Positions 62,372 through 64,000 of a stretch of 64,000 nucleotides of DNA are shown here, piece after piece; the stretch's first letter is position 1, and every line of letters begins with the position of its first letter. Source of the DNA: Pseudanabaena sp. PCC 6802. Lineage in GTDB: Bacteria; Cyanobacteriota; Cyanobacteriia; Pseudanabaenales; Pseudanabaenaceae. Made by a program: the position numbers and the translations under genes. The notes beneath the pieces were generated by a model. The model ran no database searches and was not told the DNA's origin. It saw only the letters and a program-made list of their open reading frames with translations. The DNA is taken from positions 1,613,368 through 1,677,367 of the forward strand of contig NZ_KB235914.1 in assembly GCF_000332175.1 (NCBI RefSeq), read 5' to 3'.

Positions 62372-64000
62372 CAACGCCTTGCGGCATCAGAGGTTCGATC
62401 GCTAATTTTTTACTGTCGCTTTGTGTTAGATATAGTCTCGTGCTCAACGCCTTGCGGCATCAGAGGTTCGATCGCAGTCCTTGGGCAAACTGAGTAAAGC
62501 TTCATCAGCTAGTGCTCAACGCCTTGCGGCATCAGAGGTTCGATCGCTCGTAGGCAATCTGGAAATCCCTGTTTATGGCTAGTGCTCAACGCCTTGCGGC
62601 ATCAGAGGTTCGATCGCATCCCAGCGCCGCTGTACCTCGGCGATCCATTTCCGGTGCTCAACGCCTTGCGGCATAAGAGGTTCGATCGCAACATAGATTT
62701 CAAAAACAATACTTCGACCAGCAGTGCTCAACGCCTTGCGGCATCAGAGGTTCGATCGCTTATTGCTAAGCATAGTTTCTTCTACTATTAAGAAAGTGCT
62801 CAACGCCTTGCGGCATCAGAGGTTCGATCGCCATATCGGCCACAACTACACCCAAAAGCACGTAACTATTGTGCTCAACGCCTTGCGGCATCAGAGGTTC
62901 GATCGCGGGGTAACCCAACAAAGGCACATTGCGATTCTGTGCCGTGCTCAACGCCTTGCGGCATCAGAGGTTCGATCGCAACCAGATAAAAAGACCTACT
63001 CCTAGCGTATTTAGGCAGTGCTCAACGCCTTGCGGCATCAGAGGTTCGATCGCAGAGTACAATGTGACTTCTCCCATGACATTTAAGTTGTGCTCAACGC
63101 CTTGCGGCATCAGAGGTTCGATCGCCCACATTAGTGCCGATCGCCGCTACTTTGTACTGAAGTGCTCAACGCCTTGCGGCATCAGAGGTTCGATCGCAAA
63201 AAAGCGTCATTAGACACGCCTAAGCCCACACGTGCTCAACGCCTTGCGGCATCAGAGGTTCGATCGCATCGAGCAAAAGCAGGCAGCAAATTAAGTGCAA
63301 AAGGTGCTCAACGCCTTGCGGCATCAGAGGTTCGATCGCTTGATTACCCTCTTCCAAGAACATGTAGCGATCTTGTGCTCAACGCCTTGCGGCATCAGAG
63401 GTTCGATCGCTAATCCTCTCGAATTGATTTATCAATTTTTTTAGCCGTGCTCAACGCCTTGCGGCATCAGAGGTTCGATCGCGGCTAATACCACATGTGG
63501 CTGCTGTTAGGCTATGGAGTGCTCAACGCCTTGCGGCATCAGAGGTTCGATCGCTTCTGTGGTGGGTGTATCCACATTACCCGCATTTAGGTGCTCAACG
63601 CCTTGCGGCATCAGAGGTTCGATCGCTCCACAAAGGGGTAAGGATTGCTGTAAGGAGGATTGTGCTCAACGCCTTGCGGCATCAGAGGTTCGATCGCAAA
63701 ATCTTACCATCGATCCATCACCTAACTCTCCCAGTGCTCAACGCCTTGCGGCATCAGAGGTTCGATCGCAAGTCTTCGTTAGAAACTGAAAGGCTCTATT
63801 TGCTTGTGCTCAACGCCTTGCGGCATCAGAGGTTCGATCGCAATATAAGACTTTTAGAAATATGTCAATACTTTTTTGTGCTCAACGCCTTGCGGCATCA
63901 GAGGTTCGATCGCATTTTGATCGTCTCATGATGATATTCCGTATTTGGTGTGCTCAACGCCTTGCGGCATCAGAGGTTCGATCGCAGCGGATTGGTAACG
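62367..64000. CRISPR. CRISPR array, 23 repeats of 36 bp in window, continues beyond the end
   Basis: The 36-bp repeat starts GTGCTCAACGCCTTGCGGC and ends ATCAGAGGTTCGATCGC. Starts are 62367, 62440, 62512, 62582, 62654, 62724, 62796, 62871, 62944, 63018, 63090, 63162, 63232, 63304, 63375, 63447, 63519, 63591, 63662, 63734, 63806, 63878 and 63950. The 22 complete spacers are 34-39 bp and differ from one another. Only the fifth repeat has a change (C to A in GCATAAGAGG). No cas gene lies in the window. On the minus strand the repeat can fold as ATGCC-GCAA-GGCGT with a GNRA tetraloop and a tail ending GAGCAC, which suggests crRNA comes from that strand and the leader lies beyond the right end. 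Type cannot be assigned with confidence. Confidence 0.97.

Noticed and set aside
62367-62402. GGTTCGATCGC in the CRISPR repeat resembles a tRNA T-arm
   Set aside because: No acceptor or anticodon stems surround it, and it recurs every 70-75 bp as part of the repeat.
62582-63931. Long frames across the CRISPR array with repeated peptides such as LNALRHQRFDR
   Set aside because: They are translations of the 36-bp repeat and differ only in the spacers. There is no RBS pattern and no domain.

Overview
The window is cyanobacterial chromosome. Markers for this are a psbA (D1) gene, the hemA, glpX-type FBP/SBPase and crtE genes, DevBCA-type exporter genes, Ycf35, the 2-oxoglutarate decarboxylase / succinic semialdehyde dehydrogenase pair, and very many copies of the HIP1 octamer GCGATCGC. 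Base composition is mid-GC, and there are several families of short dispersed palindromic elements. The genus cannot be fixed from the sequence.

Layout. Bases 1-8150 hold the end of opcA, a globin, an LprI-like and a DUF4058 protein, a devBCA exporter operon and glcD. Bases 8153-9136 hold a saccharopine-dehydrogenase-like oxidoreductase. Bases 9375-18056 form a seven-gene, same-strand, tightly packed operon that looks like a specialised-metabolite cluster. Its products are a SerC-type aminotransferase, a GNAT-like protein, a fused AttH/CrtC lipocalin-like plus trans-prenyl-diphosphate synthase protein, a Rieske oxygenase, a CYP110-like P450, a GT1 glycosyltransferase and an FkbM methyltransferase. 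This is the strongest candidate for an undescribed system. A large NB-ARC/14-WD40 protein lies convergent to it (18089-21769).

Bases 22040-35320 are mostly housekeeping: an AAE3-like CoA ligase with a panE-like gene, anmK, a DUF2997-Ycf35-ferredoxin module, pntA/pntB, an inositol phosphatase and a LysM-M23 endopeptidase. A small accessory patch (27100-29450) interrupts this, with a Uma2 gene, a decayed second Uma2 copy fused to an AT-rich GIY-YIG gene, and two dispersed elements. Bases 35320-50930 carry purF, glpX, hemA, an SDR, a TPR protein, tRNA-Gln(UUG), crtE, folD, a dynamin-like GTPase and small genes, including a truncated DUF29 gene. Bases 51216-59654 carry a TetR/PfpI divergent pair with a recognisable operator, the 2-oxoglutarate-to-succinate bypass pair, ilvA and a psbA. 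That psbA encodes a D1-prime (low-oxygen type) protein, judged by its diagnostic residues.

The right end (60447-64000) is a mobile-DNA zone. It has an exbD remnant, MITE-like elements, an internally deleted IS1380-family element and a CRISPR array. The array has 23 repeats of 36 bp in the window, continues past the end, and has no cas gene in view.
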